From assembly GCA_025267735.1 (NCBI GenBank), contig CM046303.1, forward strand, positions 37,833,380 to 37,897,379: 64,000 nucleotides of DNA, written 5' to 3'. Below are positions 24,813 to 36,411 of the stretch, piece after piece; position 1 is the first letter of the stretch, and each line of letters opens with the position of its first letter. The notes beneath the pieces were generated by a model, which was not told where the DNA came from, did no database searches, and saw only the letters and a list, made by a program, of their open reading frames with translations. Source of the DNA: Mactra quadrangularis (Eukaryota > Mollusca > Bivalvia > Venerida > Mactridae). Both the position numbers and the translations under genes were made by a program.

Positions 24813-25850
24813 TAAAAATGGACCAAACTGGTAAACTTTAAAGTGAATAAATATAGGCTTGTCATTTATGTCAACTATGCTATAGACTAAACAAGAAACA
24901 ACTGCAACATGTAAATATACTTAAATTATGTGGAAGAAAACAATTACATCAGAACCCTTCTAAAATAAGAATTGACTAAACCTTTAGGTAGGCCTATATA
25001 AATATAGTCTTGGGGTACGTTATGCAAAATACAACTTTATTTCAAAATGAGTCGGTTGAGTATTTTGGGGCATTAACAATTCTAATGTTAAATATTCTAC
25101 CCCGTCTTACCTGCTTGCCGTAAATAGTATTTTGAATTATTTTTACACAGCAGGGGGGGACATATGACGTCACATAACCAAAGCTGTGTAGAGTTGATGA
25201 AAACATCAAGTTTACGTCAGTGTTCAACTGATGATCATGTGTTAATATAAAGTTTATGGTAAACGTGCATTGCATTTATAATTGATGTATTCATTTTATA
25301 AGTGAAAAGTAACTAGAGCAAAATTATTTTTTTTCATTTTCTGAAATTTAAGTGCGTGAATCTGACGAACATAATCAAATTTTTGTATCCTAAACAAACA
25401 AAAAACTCAAAATATTCTGGGACTAGGATTCGAACCCGCAATCTCATGATTTGTAGTCAGTCGCTCTAACCACTACGCCACTGCCGCGACAACGATAAGC
25501 TATGCTAAATTTATATACATATACAAGTGGGTGGCAGATAGAAAATGCGCAATGTTACAAAACAACTTTTCTCCGTACACAGATAGAATAAAGTTTGATT
25601 AGTGTGAAAAAACATTGAATATCATAATTTTAAGTATTTGTTTAAATTTGTATTTTTCAACTCGTCTGCAATTGATAGTATACACATTTTTCTGTTGCTC
25701 TATTTTCTGGGTCGCAACAGAGTTCAATTATGTGTTGTTCGTTCTTTTTCAAATTCCCAAGAGCGCTGACATAGAAAGGAATTCAAAAGAATTCCTTCCA
25801 AAAACGATACATGCATGTATTTATATCGAGAAAAAGACGAAAATGGACGG
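24813..25850 (+). repeat. Repeat R2, copy B
   Basis: Begins AAAAATGGACCAAACTGG, as in the R2 copy from 21738. Contains the tRNA-like segment at 25422-25490 (minus) and continues to GGAATTCAAAAGAATTCC, the counterpart of the hairpin near 22600. Flanking R1 is absent, so R2 may move or be copied independently. Confidence 0.7.
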
Positions 25851-26054
25851 AAATAAAAGAATTAACTGAACACGGCGCTATCACCTATTCTAAATAAAAA
25901 TAGCTTGCTTTAACCAGCACTGTACATATTTCGCACTTTAGTTTCAATTATCTGGAGATAATACATGTAAGCATACATGAATAAGTTTAATTAAATTGTA
26001 CTGCTATGACAGATATTTGACTGAACGAGTATTTAGCTCACATTGTGTCAAACA

Positions 26055-26345
26055 AGAGGATGATGTTCCCTTGGAGGATCTCATGTCTAAGCTTAAAATC
26101 AGAGGTAGTGCCGACGTTCTCCAAACAGGCTGAGATGGTTTGGCTACGTAGAACGCAGGACCTCCCGTGTCAGAGATTTAAAAGTTACTGCACATCCGTG
26201 CCAAGGCAGACCAAAGCTAACCTGAGAAGACCTGGTTAAGCGTGATCGGCTGGTACAAAAAATGGACGGCACCTACTCTCAAGACCGCCAATCATGGAGA
26301 GGAAGACTTCTCTCCAGACGAGACGGACTGTCCTCACCCTTGCCA
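26055..26345 (+). pseudogene. Decayed non-LTR retrotransposon ORF2 C-terminus
   Basis: Broken plus-strand reading contains LRWFGYVERR, RDLKVTAHPCQGRPKLT (stop) EDLVKRDRLV and DRQSWRGRLL. This order (RWFGH-type block, then GRPK.TW.D.., then WR) is a hallmark of LINE reverse-transcriptase C-termini. Frameshifts and stops make it dead. A SINE-A has inserted directly after it. Confidence 0.7.
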
Positions 26346-26357
26346 AAGGAATAATCC

Positions 26358-26651
26358 TTTATTTATATTTATTTATTGGAGTTAGCACCGTGTCAACACA
26401 ATTTAGGTCATTTTACGGCGTCCAGCGCACCTAACCTAGCTTTCCTGGACCATTGTCTATAACCAGTACTCACCTACCCTTCCACAAGGCCGGAAACTTC
26501 TTCATATTATCTAATCAATGGAGGAAAATCGACATTACTGTCAAATTTTCATGGAGGGTATAATTCCCGGTTGGGATTCGAACCCGCACCCCCCTCGGGT
26601 ACGAGATACCAAATCCCGGTGCGCTACCAACTGCGCTATCGACCTGGGTTC
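26358..26651 (-). mobile_element. SINE-A copy 3
   Basis: Minus-strand copy with the same body, B box (reading GGATTCGAACCC on plus) and T-rich tail. Target duplication AAGGAATAATCC lies at 26346-26357 and 26652-26663. A GATGATGATGAT run follows at about 26689. Confidence 0.95.
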
Positions 26652-26663
26652 AAGGAATAATCC

Positions 26664-27745
26664 ACGGCAAGTTTGAACTAAACTGTATGATGATGATGAT
26701 GTAAGCAACAATTATTACGTCGAGCACTTAAATGCAAGAAAAGTCATTTGTTTGCTTAAATCGCGGCCTTGGAGTGTTGAACTTTTATACCAATTACAGA
26801 CCAAAGTATGATTTAGAATTTATACATTCATCTTTATGTTCATACTGCTATATATGATTCCATAATCGGCATCTATTTATCGATCAAACCTCGTCATATC
26901 ACTTCACCAGTTTAACTAATTACACTTTTTCGTCAACAATTTTCGTTTGCAATTACTAACAATAGACTCAGTGTGAAGGTCGCGCGAAAGTCAACACTTC
27001 CAATTGTCATCAATACTACTGCCTGGGCACAAACTAAGGCCCGATTATTTAAATCATACATGTTCACAAATTGGTTCATCTAAAACATAATACTATCTGA
27101 TTTAATGAAGCATTTGTACAAAATTACTTCATAGAATTTAAAAAAAAAATCTTTTTAAAAAAGGAACAATGAAATAAAAAAGACGTCTCATTTATCGCCT
27201 GTATTTACCCAATTAAATTGACTACGTGAATAAGCAAAATAGGAAAATGTAGGAATAAGGTTAAATCGAAGTGCAATAAAATAGAGATAGATCGATCAAT
27301 GGAATTTGCTGAAGAAAGAAATCATATGATCTTGGCATGTAGTATAGAAATAGTTGTGATTTTCGTGGCGATATTGTAATTAACATTTTTTAGAAATAAT
27401 CTATAACAATTTTTGTGGATACGTGCTAAAATTTGAAAAAAAATGCACAAGTTGCGTATTTCATGTGTAGTTTGTTTAACCTATACACCGCTGGAGAAAT
27501 ATATGTAAAAGTAATTTACTTTATAAGTGTTTAAAAGATATAGAAATACAAATTATGAAATGGAGGTTTATTGAATAATGGTATGATACTTATTTGACTA
27601 TGCTGAGGATAAACGCTAAAGGTAAAGTTTCTTTAATTTAATCTTGTTCTTTTCTTCTTATCAAAAACCGAATAATAAGCTCATGCAAATGAATACCATA
27701 TATTCAGCCAAGTGCGTTGTTACTTAGCAACGCCTTTTAGGGTCC
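26664..27745. other. Unclassified intergenic DNA
   Basis: No gene or repeat recognised. Confidence 0.45.
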
Positions 27746-27756
27746 AAAAAACTTTC

Positions 27757-28048
27757 TTATTTTATTTATTAATTGGAGTTAACGTCGTATCAACACAATT
27801 GAGGTCATTTTACGGCGTCCAGCGCACCTAACCTAGCTTTCTTGGACCATTGTTTATAACCAGTACTCACCTACCCTTCCACAAGGCCGAAAACTTCTTC
27901 ATATTATCTAATCAATGGAGGAAAATCGACATTATTGTCAAATTTTCATGGAAGGGTATAACCTCCCCGGGTGGGATTTGAACCCGCACCCCTCGGGCAC
28001 GAGATTCCAAATCCCGGCGCGCTACCAACTGCGCCATCGACCCGAGTT
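27757..28048 (-). mobile_element. SINE-A copy 4
   Basis: Minus-strand copy. Target duplication AAAAAACTTTC at 27746-27756 and 28049-28059. Short open frames across it are incidental. Confidence 0.93.
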
Positions 28049-28939
28049 AAAAAACTTTCGTTTCCACCTAAAGTGTGGTAAACTTCATACTGAACACTGG
28101 GATCATAAATGGTGTGAAACTAATATTAGAACAAATCTAAGACCCGGTTTTAAAGCTCATGGGCAGTTTGAGCCTTTTACAGTTGGGGTTTGACGTAAAT
28201 TGTGATATCATTGGTCGTGTTTACAAGAACCGATGTATCAATTTAAAATATTTTGAGATTTTTTATGACCACCCGTAAGGTTTTAAAACACCTTTTTTCA
28301 GCTAAGATATTTTTTATAGGATGTGAAATATATGTTATAATTAATCTTTTGTGTCCCGGTGGCATATGTACAAATAATAAAATACTAGATGGGAGTCCTT
28401 GCAAGCACGGGCTTTAGGTAATGACAGTTCTCGAAACTGTTCCTCGAAACAGGCATGTTTAAAAGCCATATGAAACTTGATCATAAGAGATTGCAAAATA
28501 TTTATAGGAAGTTTGAAATTGATAATTGTGTAGTATCGGAGATATGATTTTGCAAGTATAAGTTTAATCTGGATTTGTCAAGTTCTAAAAGGACTGAACA
28601 CTGTGAAAATGTAACATGGAGTTATGAAACTTGGTCACCCGAGCTTGTATTTTCATTTCAAAAGTGAATTCTCGATATTTAATCCCTTTCAACATGAAAC
28701 CTGAAATAATTACATGAATAATATTGATCTGTCTAACAACTGTGTCCAATCATTACAGACCGTTGGGTCAGCGTATAGAAAACATCAGCAAGCTTCTCAG
28801 GGCTCACTGGTACATATTGAGCTTGCTTGTGAAAAAATGGACCGAGAATATGTTCTCCCATATTACACCGCTTCGTAGCTCCCTTTGAAGCAGTCAGCGT
28901 ACCTTCGGTAGATAGCGTGACCAGACACGTATAATTTTT

Positions 28940-29515
28940 ATTTGTTCGGGACGTCAGTCCTGAACAAATATATCTACCGTATTTCAGACCCTCTCCGATT
29001 TTGAAAATTTGCAGAATCCAGAAGTAGTCCCTCAGTATATAAGTATAGAGAAATTCAAAATGATCGTCTGCTATGACAGGCGCAATAATTCCAGAAATAC
29101 ATTTGTTAATCGATCATACTGAAGCGTAATCTTTACGTCGTATTATGTAATAGAATGGTATCAACTATTCAGTAATGACCTGAAAAGTTTAAAGAATGTA
29201 GTTGATGACTTTGAATTATGTCTGAATAGTGGACTTCATTTATTTTACATACAGATGCAGTAGAATAAATGTGCATACATGATAACTTAAAAGAGTTTAT
29301 TATTGCATGTAATTAGGTTGTGATTGAACACAAACCAAAAGTGTGTTCGCCTGACCGATTTACCTGCTGTATTTATAGGTTTTTGAAGTGTTTTGAACCG
29401 CAGCAATGATGTTCTACCTATCACTGAACTGTCCTTTGTGTACAAACGTAGTTGGAGCCGGAAATCTCATTTTACCTTTTAAACCCGACAACTTCAGTGC
29501 CTTCAGTGCTTTGAT
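28940..29515 (-). mobile_element. E2 element copy a (Helentron-like), inserted in R0
   Basis: Read on the minus strand it starts TCAAAGCACTGAAGGCACTG and ends in the hairpin TTTGTTCAGGACTGACGTCC then CGAACAAAT. R0 copy 1 (near 650) shows the uninterrupted site. I see no clear target duplication beyond A/T bases. Non-coding. Confidence 0.8.
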
Positions 29516-29842
29516 TTATCTATGTCTCTGATAGCTCTCAAGTGATACTTTGTGGTGCAGTAATTTCTATAAGAATCTAATTATTGTAACTAACAATTTG
29601 TCACCGTTCTTGTGAATTGCGCAGACAGATCGCAGTATCTCTCGAAATTAAATGTGAAGTACGTGAAGTGTTTTAATCTGCATAATGTAAAATATAAGAA
29701 TTGGGTGGGTATGCCGTTTATGGGTATTATTTCGAAAACAAAGAACGCATGCTTGATGAATATTCAAAAAATGGCAAGAAGGTTGCACGTATTCTGGGTG
29801 ATTCCCCATGATAATACAGCAGTTACAGTCATGTGACAGAGG

Positions 29843-30195
29843 CATTCGGAACACCCTCGACCTTTCATGAATGAAATTATCTCGGGAGGATTCGTGGGGG
29901 GTCTTCACCAAATTTTGGTGATTTTTCTACCTACGCGAGGCGAAGCACGTAGCGGTTACGCAAAATAGTTCTTGTAGTATACACACAGATCTTTGTCTAA
30001 ACATATTTATTTGTTTTAAATTGAACCAAATATTGTTCATCGGTATCATTTAACTGTGTAATTTTAAATTTACGGATTAAAAACGGAACTTAAGTCATCG
30101 CCTACACGATCGTGTAGTTGTTTACATAGTTTCAAAATGGCGCCTAAATATGTCCGAGGTTATTCGTTAGCGAATGGCCGAGGATGTTCCGAATG
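29843..30195. mobile_element. 353-bp MITE with 10-bp target duplication (MULE-like)
   Basis: Inverted ends CATTCGGAACACCCTCG and CGAGGATGTTCCGAATG are flanked by GTGACAGAGG at 29833-29842 and 30196-30205. The empty site with a single GTGACAGAGG, inverted, is in R0 copy 1 at about 336-345. A 9-11-bp duplication is typical of Mutator-like elements. No coding capacity. Confidence 0.88.
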
Positions 30196-30689
30196 GTGAC
30201 AGAGGCATTACATTTGATTCAGTAAAGATCAGAAATATTTTACTTCACGTCGAGAATCAAACTCGATTTTCCGGTTTGACGTGTCTATTTTTAGTTTTAT
30301 CTAGAACTATTTTTAGACACAAAAAACCCCCACTATTTTTGTTGATTTTTGGCAGTTTTTTTGCAAATATCAAGAGGCTTTGTCAAAAAAGAATTGTCAA
30401 CTTGATATGCCGGTATATAGGTGCTCCAGCGACAAACAAAAGATTTATTCAAAGCTGCGCAGTTTCTTCCACAAAACAGGAAACTCGCAAATTTAATAGT
30501 ATAGAAAGTCATTCCTTTCTACAGAAAAATGCATTGTGTCAATTTTGAAATTTGTCCGAATTGGTGTTTTAGAGCCTATGCTATTAATTCGGATGTTTTA
30601 TATAAAATATTCTTATTTAACCTTTACATCCCATCTACGTAAATCTAATGACTAAATCAATTAGGTATTTAGAGATCAAAATAGAGGTC

Positions 30690-31377
30690 AGTCCTGAACA
30701 AACATATCGTATTTCAGACCCTTTCCCACTTTAAAAATTTACCGAATCCAGAAGTAGTCCCTCAGTACATAAGTATAGAGCAATTCAAAATGATCGTCTG
30801 CTATGACAGGCGCAATAATTCCTGAAATACACTTGTTAATCGGTTTATACTGAAGCGCATGTATTATAGCTTATGAATTAAGCGTCTCAGTTGAGCTCTT
30901 TACGTCGTATTATGTAATAGAATGGTATCAACCATTCAGTCACGACCCGTCGTTTGTGCCAGTTGTCAGTAGAGATGTTAAATAATCTTATGTAATAGAA
31001 TGGTTCTATAGGAATAGTTTAAAGATCGTAGTAAATGACTTTGAATGATGTCCACTATTCAGACTATTTTACATACAGATGCAGTAGAATAAATGTGCAT
31101 GAATGATACCTTCAAGCGGCAGTTATTGAATTGTTTTAAGAATGACCCCTTTGACTTGTGGTGATTGTGTGAAAAAAATTAATAGTGTGTTCGCCTGTCC
31201 GGTTTACCTGTTGTATTTATAGGTCGATTGTATAAATGTTTTGAACCGGAACTGTGCTGGTCTACCTATCAAACTAATATCACTGAACTGTTCTTTGTGA
31301 ACGAATGTTTTGTTGGAACCGGAAGTTGAATTCTAATTTTCAAACCCGAACAAATTCAGTGCCTTCAGCGCTTTGAT
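30690..31377 (-). mobile_element. E2 element copy b (Helentron-like)
   Basis: Longest uninterrupted copy. On the minus strand it begins TCAAAGCGCTGAAGGCACTG then AATTTGTTCGGGTTTGAAAA and continues to TTTGTTCAGGACTGAC at 30690. Contains a doubled ATTCTATTACATAA motif. Used here to define the insertion inside copy c. Confidence 0.75.
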
Positions 31378-33393
31378 TCATAAATATCATAAGTCAATTA
31401 TTTCTCCCATTCTTTGCTGTTCTATACAAACTATGATCATAAAACACGGTTTCTGTTGATTTCATTGAATAATATTTGATAAATAAACTTTTTAAATTAA
31501 CTTAATACAAATATTTATTATTACGTTTTACTAAATTGGTCAGAATTTACAGGAAGAATAAGTTCTTGTAAAATTTTAACCACAACTTATTTGAAACTTG
31601 TATTTAAAATACAGATCTGTGTCAATTTATGTTGTAACGTTTCCATAGCAACCAGTGGTCTTTGCCATTAACTGCGTAAAATATCTTTTGCGCTGATTGA
31701 CTGAAACAAATTGTCTGTTAGATAATACAGTCCTGAAAAGATATGTTCAATGTTTATGATTGGAGTTAAAGTGACCATTTCATTCCCCAAGTGATGTCCT
31801 TAAATTCTGCATTTCAACTTGAATGATATTATCAACAGAACTATGCTATTGTAATTAGAAGCATATAAAACATTGTATCCCATTTTGAAAATTGCAAAAA
31901 TATTTGTGGGATTTATCGTTTAATTATCAGGGTATTGAAGACACTAATTCTTTGCATTATTCGGTCATTTACGTCATAAGTTATATAGTTCTATTATTTA
32001 CGTAATCTGATAACTACTTCTTTAAATATATTGACGGACAAGGATACGCTTACGAAGTACTCAATTCTTTGACTGTTTACAATTACGAAAGGTACATACT
32101 TGTTGACTAGAACGCAATTATTTATGGCAAATGATAAGTTAAAAATTCTAAAAATCGTTATCCCAGAGATAAGAGGAAAGTTGAAAAAATTAGTGTGCAA
32201 AATCGAAGCAATATCAATGTTGTAGTTAAATAGATATTTACTGTTGATAGGGGCCCAGGTTCAACGCAAACTACATAATAGTGTATTATATTGTCCTAAA
32301 ACGTAGATAAAAATTAAACACTTCAATACGGAAAGATTGCTTAACATTATTTCACAAAATGATCTTAATTTTGACACTCGTTTTGAAATCTCAAGGTCTA
32401 TAAGGTTTGAACCCTAGTAGATTAATGGATATATACCGGTACCTGTGATCAGGGGTAGTAGCTGTTAAGTCAGTAAGTGTGTAAAAAGATGGAACATTGA
32501 CTACAAAATGCTATATCTTTATTATTACCATGCAATGTAAAATCAACAAATAAACTTTCTCGCTGCTTGCAAACGTACATTTGAAATGTAAGAAGGGCCG
32601 CTTGAATTTCTCCCTATTATATATATATAGTATTTGTGTTATTGTAAGGTAGATATCTAAAGATCTAAACTTTAAAATTGTCATTTTTTTCCGATATGTT
32701 TTGCTTTATTGTCTCAGTCATTGTCGAGCTGGTTTTTATCTCCTCAGCATTTGTCAAGTCTATCATTGAACGAGTAGACGGATGGTGCAATGAAAACAGT
32801 TTGGTAGATTGTTCAAAATGTTTGCACTTCTGATAATGAATGAGTTTTCCTTCAGTTCAGTTCTAGCTCTCTGATGATAATTTTAAGCTGCTCCTGTTCT
32901 TGGGATACCTCTTTCCAAAGTTTAACAAATGTTGCAGATTTTGAATCGTATATGTTATTCACTATTTTATAGAGTTCAATCATATCTCCCCAGATTCTTC
33001 TATAGGACGGTAAATCTCTCATGGAAGGGTAAATCTTTACTGCAAGGCAGTTGTTTTGTTGCTCTACACTGAACGCTTTCTATCATGTCAATGTGTTTTA
33101 CCAAGCTTGCAAAAGATGAGTCCTAACTAGTGATTCAAAAAATTAATGAAAATGACCATTTTTCTTTTTTTCGAAATTTATAACTCTTGATTGAATGTAT
33201 TTTTTCAAGTGCACAAAGTTTGTCTTGAAACTTAGACTAGTTTACATTTGACATTATTTTTCAGGACTTAAACATGCTATTCAGTTTGTATCGATAATTT
33301 CCTTGTTAAGATTACCATAATTTCCGTTGTTACCATCTTACTGTCCAAGCGACCTTTTATTTTTCATTACATTTAAACTCAACTTAAATTGAT
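31378..33393. other. Unclassified intergenic DNA
   Basis: AT-rich. Only an alternating TA run (about 32622-32629) stands out. Short frames show no domain. Confidence 0.45.
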
Positions 33394-33400
33394 AAGCGAA

Positions 33401-33694
33401 AAAACCCGGATCGATAGCGCAGTTGGTAGCGCGCCGGGATTTGGAATCCCAGGTCCCGAAGGGGGTACGGGTTCGAATCCCACCCGGGAGGTTATACCCT
33501 TCCATGAAAATTTGACAATAATGTCAATTTTCCTCCATTGATTAGATAATATGGAGAAGGTTCCGGCCTTCGGCCTTGTGGAAGGGTAGGTGAGTACTGG
33601 TTATCGATAAGAGTCCAGGAAAGCTAGGTTAGGTGCGATGGACGCCGTAAAATGATCTTAATTGCGTCGACACGGCATTAAATCCATTTTAAAA
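33401..33694 (+). mobile_element. SINE-A copy 5
   Basis: Plus-strand copy with A box, B box GGTTCGAATCCC and the common body; the tail is degraded to TTTTAAAA. Short target duplication AAGCGAA at 33394-33400 and 33695-33701. A local GGCCTTCGGCCTT duplication is specific to this copy. Confidence 0.9.
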
Positions 33695-33701
33695 AAGCGA
33701 A

Positions 33702-35139
33702 CAAATTGGGGAGTATAAAACCTGTAGGCCATCGCACGTGGAACTTCATCATCTGAAAAGGAGAGTTAATTATATAATATACATGTATGAGTCAAAATCA
33801 TCTATTTTCTCGTAAAGTTGGGGGGCAGCAAAGCCATTTCCAATTGAGAAACATTGCCTGCTTTTCTAAAGAGTTTACATTATTTAGTGTAAATTCATTA
33901 GGTCATTTTTCAATAACAAGTCATAAAAAGGTTATTGTCTATCTTTAGCAAATCTTTAAGATACCCAAAGGTGTTGTTAAATGCTATGATAAGTAAACCT
34001 TTTCTCATTGTTTGCTTCAGCAAGAAACTTTGAACTTATTGGTTCTTTTCATATTGGGCTCGGTAGTGTAAAAATAACGCACAAATCTAATGAATCTACC
34101 TACCTTTAAATACCATGCCTTTTTTGGTAAGTTTTTATTCTAGTACCGAGAGGTTAACACGGTTATAACGGGAGAAGATTTCACTGGAAACTTAACAACC
34201 ATCTAATGTTCTATATTGTCATTTCTATTTTGTAAAATATTATACATTTTAATCGAATCATTACATATAGCAATGTCTTCGTGACATAGCTCCACAATTT
34301 TTATATTTTTACTTAACAAATAATCTATAATCCCAGCTTTAAGATGTTATTACTTGAATAATTGAAATAACCAGGCCTCAATCCTACTATCTAAATGACG
34401 TTGATTGAAGTGTTTGATGATTAGAGACTTGTTTTATTCTCAACCAATCCTTTTTCTGAGAATCCATCAGAATTGAACGATAAAAGAAAATAGAATTCTT
34501 TAAATAGTATATATTAAAGAAACAGAATTTATTTAATAAACGAAAATAATATATAAATAGCACACGAATGATAAAATATAAATACTATAAGTATAGTTCA
34601 TTCCTCGTACTATAGGTATACTAATCTTCATCGATTAAGAACAGCACAAAAAGATAATTAAATTACATTGTTTCAACAGTGGTCCTTAAATAAATGAATA
34701 CTTGTTCTAGCCAGGCACCTACAAATAAGGGGCTGTAAGGGATCATATCAGGATTCTCACAGACAGAAACGATTACAAATATCAGAGTTTAATAAAAAAA
34801 AAGTGGTTAAATGTTGTTTTCTACAAAGGTAATAGAGTCAATATAAATGGAATAATTGCTTAATTTCAAATGGTAACTGATTCCCCAGGTAACAGCCCTT
34901 GCAGACAAATGATTTCTTTCCAACCCCTTTAACAGATGGGACTTTAAACAAGACACATAGCTTAATCTGGTATAATGATTATGAACATAACCGAATATTG
35001 AAATCTGCCATATGTATTGTTATTTCACGGCGTCTCAACGCCGTGATATTGTGATGGGTAGATTTTGCTAGCAATGGGCAAAAGTCACCTGACATAAATC
35101 CTTTCGATTTCTACTGACGACATTTTATTGTTTTTGTAT
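33702..35139. other. Unclassified intergenic DNA
   Basis: AT-rich. One small palindrome CACGGCGTCTCAACGCCGTG at about 35027-35046. No gene supported. Confidence 0.45.
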
Positions 35140-35590
35140 TCATTGTGTTAACAATGAATACTCTGTTACCAATAGATTAATAGTGGTATTCCGATCGGAG
35201 TCCTATATTTAATCAACGAGACCTAACAGCATCCATATCCGGATAATTCCGCTACAATAAAATAGTTCGCAAATAGTTCTTTTGTTTCATCGATCATCTG
35301 TGTATTCCTACGCGTCAATTTAATTACGCATTTGCTGAGTGACATCGGAAGACAAAGGAATTGAAGGAAATTACTCGTAACTAAATCTGTTTCTCTATAT
35401 GCAGTTTACAGTCATTCACATTATTGGAAGGAATCGTTTTCAAACAATTCCTTTCTATGTCAGCGAACAACACATAATTGAACTCTGTTGCGACCCAGAA
35501 AATAATAAAGCAACAGAAAAATGTGTATACTATCAAGGATCCTATATTAGAAGGATATGTAACGCTAATGTAAACCCTACCGCTTAACTA
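35140..35590 (-). repeat. Repeat R3/R2 fragment, inverted copy D
   Basis: Reverse complement of about 22480-23115, with an internal deletion. Retains the hairpin region (35420-35455) and the short plus-strand frame 35399-35587 that parallels the minus-strand frame 22653-22447. Confidence 0.75.
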
Positions 35591-36411
35591 GATTCTATCG
35601 ATTTTCACTGTCGTTTCAGTTTCGTCTGGGCTGCGTTCAGTTAGCAGTTAGCGTTAGCCAAACACTGTTATCGTTATAAACGGTAATTGAACGACCCGTT
35701 GAAGTGCGAACGTTTAAAGATGGCGAAAAGAGAGACGTTACTTCTATTTTATTAGAATTCGGAGAGGAGGACTTGTTTACTTGTTTTTTTGTACATGTAT
35801 TGATCTAAATCAACGGGAGTAACACTACCCACTTCGTTAGACCTAATCCAGAAATTAAATTTATGTTTTTTTTCCGTCCGAGCACAGGCGGTACAAACAA
35901 AGTTGTCTACACATTATTGCTAAACAACACGAACTATGGATTAAATACCACGGTGTATAAACGACTGTACGACATCAGTGATTGCGATTGGTAGTGAATT
36001 TATACAGAAGTACAATTTATTAGTTTTTATTGGGATAACAAATCTTCTGGTACATAGACAGATTTTCAAAATAAACCTTAGCTCGTGATAAACTATTTGC
36101 AGCAGTTTTGCTGATTCCATATCGTTCTTTTATAGTAAAAACGTTAACAATCACTTCCAAATCACGAACTATTTTGCTTTGTTGACATCCATAGCTTGTC
36201 TTGTAAACTCGATTTCGAGAAAACAAATCACATTCATGTTATTGTATGAAGACTTTTTTGGTATAAAATAAATTATTTACTGTATTATATCAATAATTTA
36301 TCAGAATGTTGAATGCAATTATGTGTAAACTTGACGTTTATGTCATGAGCATTCGCCGACATACTGTACGACTTCGACAAATGATTGTGTACGACTACTA
36401 ACGATTTTATG

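Larger units (their letters stand above)
28385..30520 (-). repeat. Dispersed repeat R0, copy 2 (inverted), with two insertions
   Basis: Reverse complement of 1-1200, but about 930 bp longer because it carries an E2 element (28940-29515) and a MULE-like MITE (29843-30195). Outside those, the match is high over the whole length. Starts at ACTAGATGGGAGTCC. Confidence 0.85.

Noticed and set aside
35949..36000. A full recombination signal (heptamer plus nonamer at 12 or 23 bp)
   Set aside because: The heptamer-like CACGGTG is present, but no A-rich ACAAAAACC-like nonamer occurs at either spacing on either end.
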